Positions 62,213 through 64,000 of a stretch of 64,000 bases of DNA are shown in pieces. Numbering within the stretch: the first letter of the stretch is position 1; each line of letters opens with the position of its first letter. The notes under the pieces were generated by a model. The model searched no databases. It had not been told where the DNA came from and saw only the letters and a list, made by a program, of their open reading frames with translations. Origin of the DNA: Mesaphorura yosii (lineage: Eukaryota > Arthropoda > Collembola > Poduromorpha > Tullbergiidae); assembly GCA_009869945.1 (NCBI GenBank), contig WIXG01000021.1, forward strand, positions 248,001 through 312,000, written 5' to 3'. The position numbers were made by a program, and so were the translations under genes.

Positions 62213-64000
62213 CTGTGGAAGGAAATTCAAATTCTTACTTCAAATGGGAGGCAATGGTGGCGGACGGCATAATAAAATTGGATCATTGCTTTGGCTCTCG
62301 CAGGGTGCGCGAGAGGAAGAGCAGTAATAGCAAAGTTAATTAGCATAAATAATGAATTTTTCCTGTCACTTTGGTCCCGTGAGCTTTGTAATGAATGCCA
62401 GACTGCAGATGCAGATATGATTACCCAAAACATATTAATCACAAAAACAAAAAAGACATTAGTATAAGAAACTTTGCTGATACGATGAGTTCTGCGTTCG
62501 GAGCGGAGCTGCAAGTCACTGGAGACAATGACAGAATGTTCCAACGAAAAACGGGCACAATAACCTCAAAATTCTGTGAATCTTGCGCCTGAAACTGTCG
62601 ATGTGAATTCCGATCTTCCATTTCCAACCTCACAATTCATCTAAAGATCAATCGGTGCCAATAAAAAAATAGAATTTCACAGAATTTTGATGACTGGCAT
62701 TGGAAAGTTTGAGGGCATCTAAACATGTTTCAAAGGTATACTTTGGATGGCCTCGACAAAGTTTCAAGTTTACACTTCACAATTGCAAAGTTTAAGTTTG
62801 CATTCATTTGCAGAGCGAACGCGACCGTGACTGGTCAATTATTTACTCGAAATTCGTCTCGGTAGGTTGGAATGAATTTGTAGGATGAACTTTCTTATTG
62901 TTATTACTACGATGGACAATCATGCTGCTTGCTTTTGCTTCTCTCGACTATCTTTGGCTATTTGGCTGTGCTATGCCTTGGGCCTTGAGGAATCTCTTAA
63001 TAGCCCTAACGTGGTTACACAAAGTAATCTGCCATTAAGACAGGACTCTCGACCGTACAGCTTACAACACACGCACGCGTTTAGTTCATCATATCGTACA
63101 CGAACACGTTCCTTGGCTTGTCTCGTTATCTTTGAGCAACGAACAGCAAGGCAAGAAAATGATGCTGCTCCCATTACTGCATTGCATTACTGCATGCTCG
63201 CTGCGGACGCAGACGAGAATTTAAGTACACAATTAAGCTTAATAAAGTAGCCGAGCTGAGCTGAAAAACGCCTGAAAAACGAAAGCGAAAGAAAGAAGAT
63301 GGAATGCCCGCACAAAATTCCTGCCCAAGCCTTAGCCACAAAGTAAAGTAAGAAAAATGCGTAACGTCGACCGGAAAATGCAGCAGACAAAAAAATACGT
63401 CTGGGCTTTGCAGTGTAAAATCCTGAAGCAAAATGGATGCGAGATCATTTCGGGAGCATTTCGAGGCTTGGCTTGGCAGGCGTAAAGCACTGGCGTGTAA
63501 AACGTTAAACATGGCGAAAGGCTATTCGAAATCTGCACGATGAAAGTAGACATCAGAAGAAGGCCAGGCCAGAAAAGGAATCGGGATAAGAGTAAGTAAA
63601 AGCAAAAGGTGAATTCAACCACGGCACGATGCATCGGAGCAGCAAGATAAAGATGAGATCAACACACGGCGTACTGTGCCGTGTCGAGCAAAAGAGAAAG
63701 CAAACGCAACGCAGTAAGACGCAAGGCAAGACAAGACAAAGTATAAAGTAAAGTAAAGTAGCAGAGAGTGACTGGCATACAAATCGATGATGAAAAAACA
63801 CAACTTTTGAAATTATTATTCCAACTTCTCCAAAAGCCGTGCAGTGCACGGCTCAGCAAGACACGAATACGGATGCGGATGCGGATCTTGTTCTCTCGCT
63901 GTACAAGGCAAAGCACGACACGCAAACTTTTTCTCATCTTCTTTCTCATACTGCCTTTCACGAAATGCACGATCCACGATCTTCATCTTGTTTCCAATAA
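62213..64000 (-). other. Probable syd-1 intron running off the window
   Basis: The exon at 62212 begins with a good acceptor in a codon split after its first base, so upstream exons must exist. I find no convincing exon here; the small open frames look like chance. Confidence 0.45.

Overview
The window is eukaryotic nuclear DNA. Genes are split by short GT-AG introns (mostly 60-120 bp), transcripts end near AATAAA signals, and both strands carry genes. The gene set (tankyrase, CDK8, NO66, SYD-1, mitochondrial GCAT, a DM9-domain protein, a cysteine-rich DUF7042-7045-type surface protein) points to an arthropod. A decayed chemoreceptor with a C-terminal 'RPLKVRVG' block looks to me like the large receptor families of springtails, so Collembola is my best guess. 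The species cannot be fixed from this sequence alone. Exon boundaries were read by eye from splice signals. For most genes the summed exon lengths are divisible by three, which is a real check on the models.

Layout. Positions 1-34400 are dominated by a head-to-tail array of eight + strand paralogs of the vesicular polyamine transporter SLC18B1 (major facilitator superfamily). The first lacks its 5' end at the window edge. Unrelated housekeeping genes interrupt the array: a minus-strand RING/SIAH-finger protein fused to DM9 repeats (2.2-3.3 kb), minus-strand NO66 oxygenase (4.2-6.8 kb) and + strand Cdk8 (26.0-28.2 kb). The paralogs share the 12-TM core and several intron positions. They differ in private introns, in N-terminal extensions and in cytosolic tails, and most tails carry an acidic dileucine sorting motif.

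Positions 34.7-47.3 kb hold three minus-strand genes: tankyrase (20 coding exons, including a 5-nt microexon), a 622-residue secreted or membrane-anchored cysteine-rich protein, and mitochondrial glycine C-acetyltransferase. A small + strand gene of 73 codons follows (48.8-49.5 kb) and is not recognised. From 49.9 kb to the right edge lies the minus-strand SYD-1/SYDE synaptic RhoGAP gene, whose 5' part (including any PDZ domain) is outside the window. Two + strand loci sit inside its introns: an unrecognised spliced gene (53.6-54.7 kb) and the broken chemoreceptor (58.0-59.0 kb).

The most notable items are the E3-ligase/DM9 fusion, the many private intron positions among the transporter paralogs (including a GC-AG intron inside an exon that is intact in its siblings), a 48-bp tandem duplication that copies a splice acceptor in frame, and the tankyrase microexons. 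I saw no CRISPR array, rRNA, convincing tRNA or intact transposable element.
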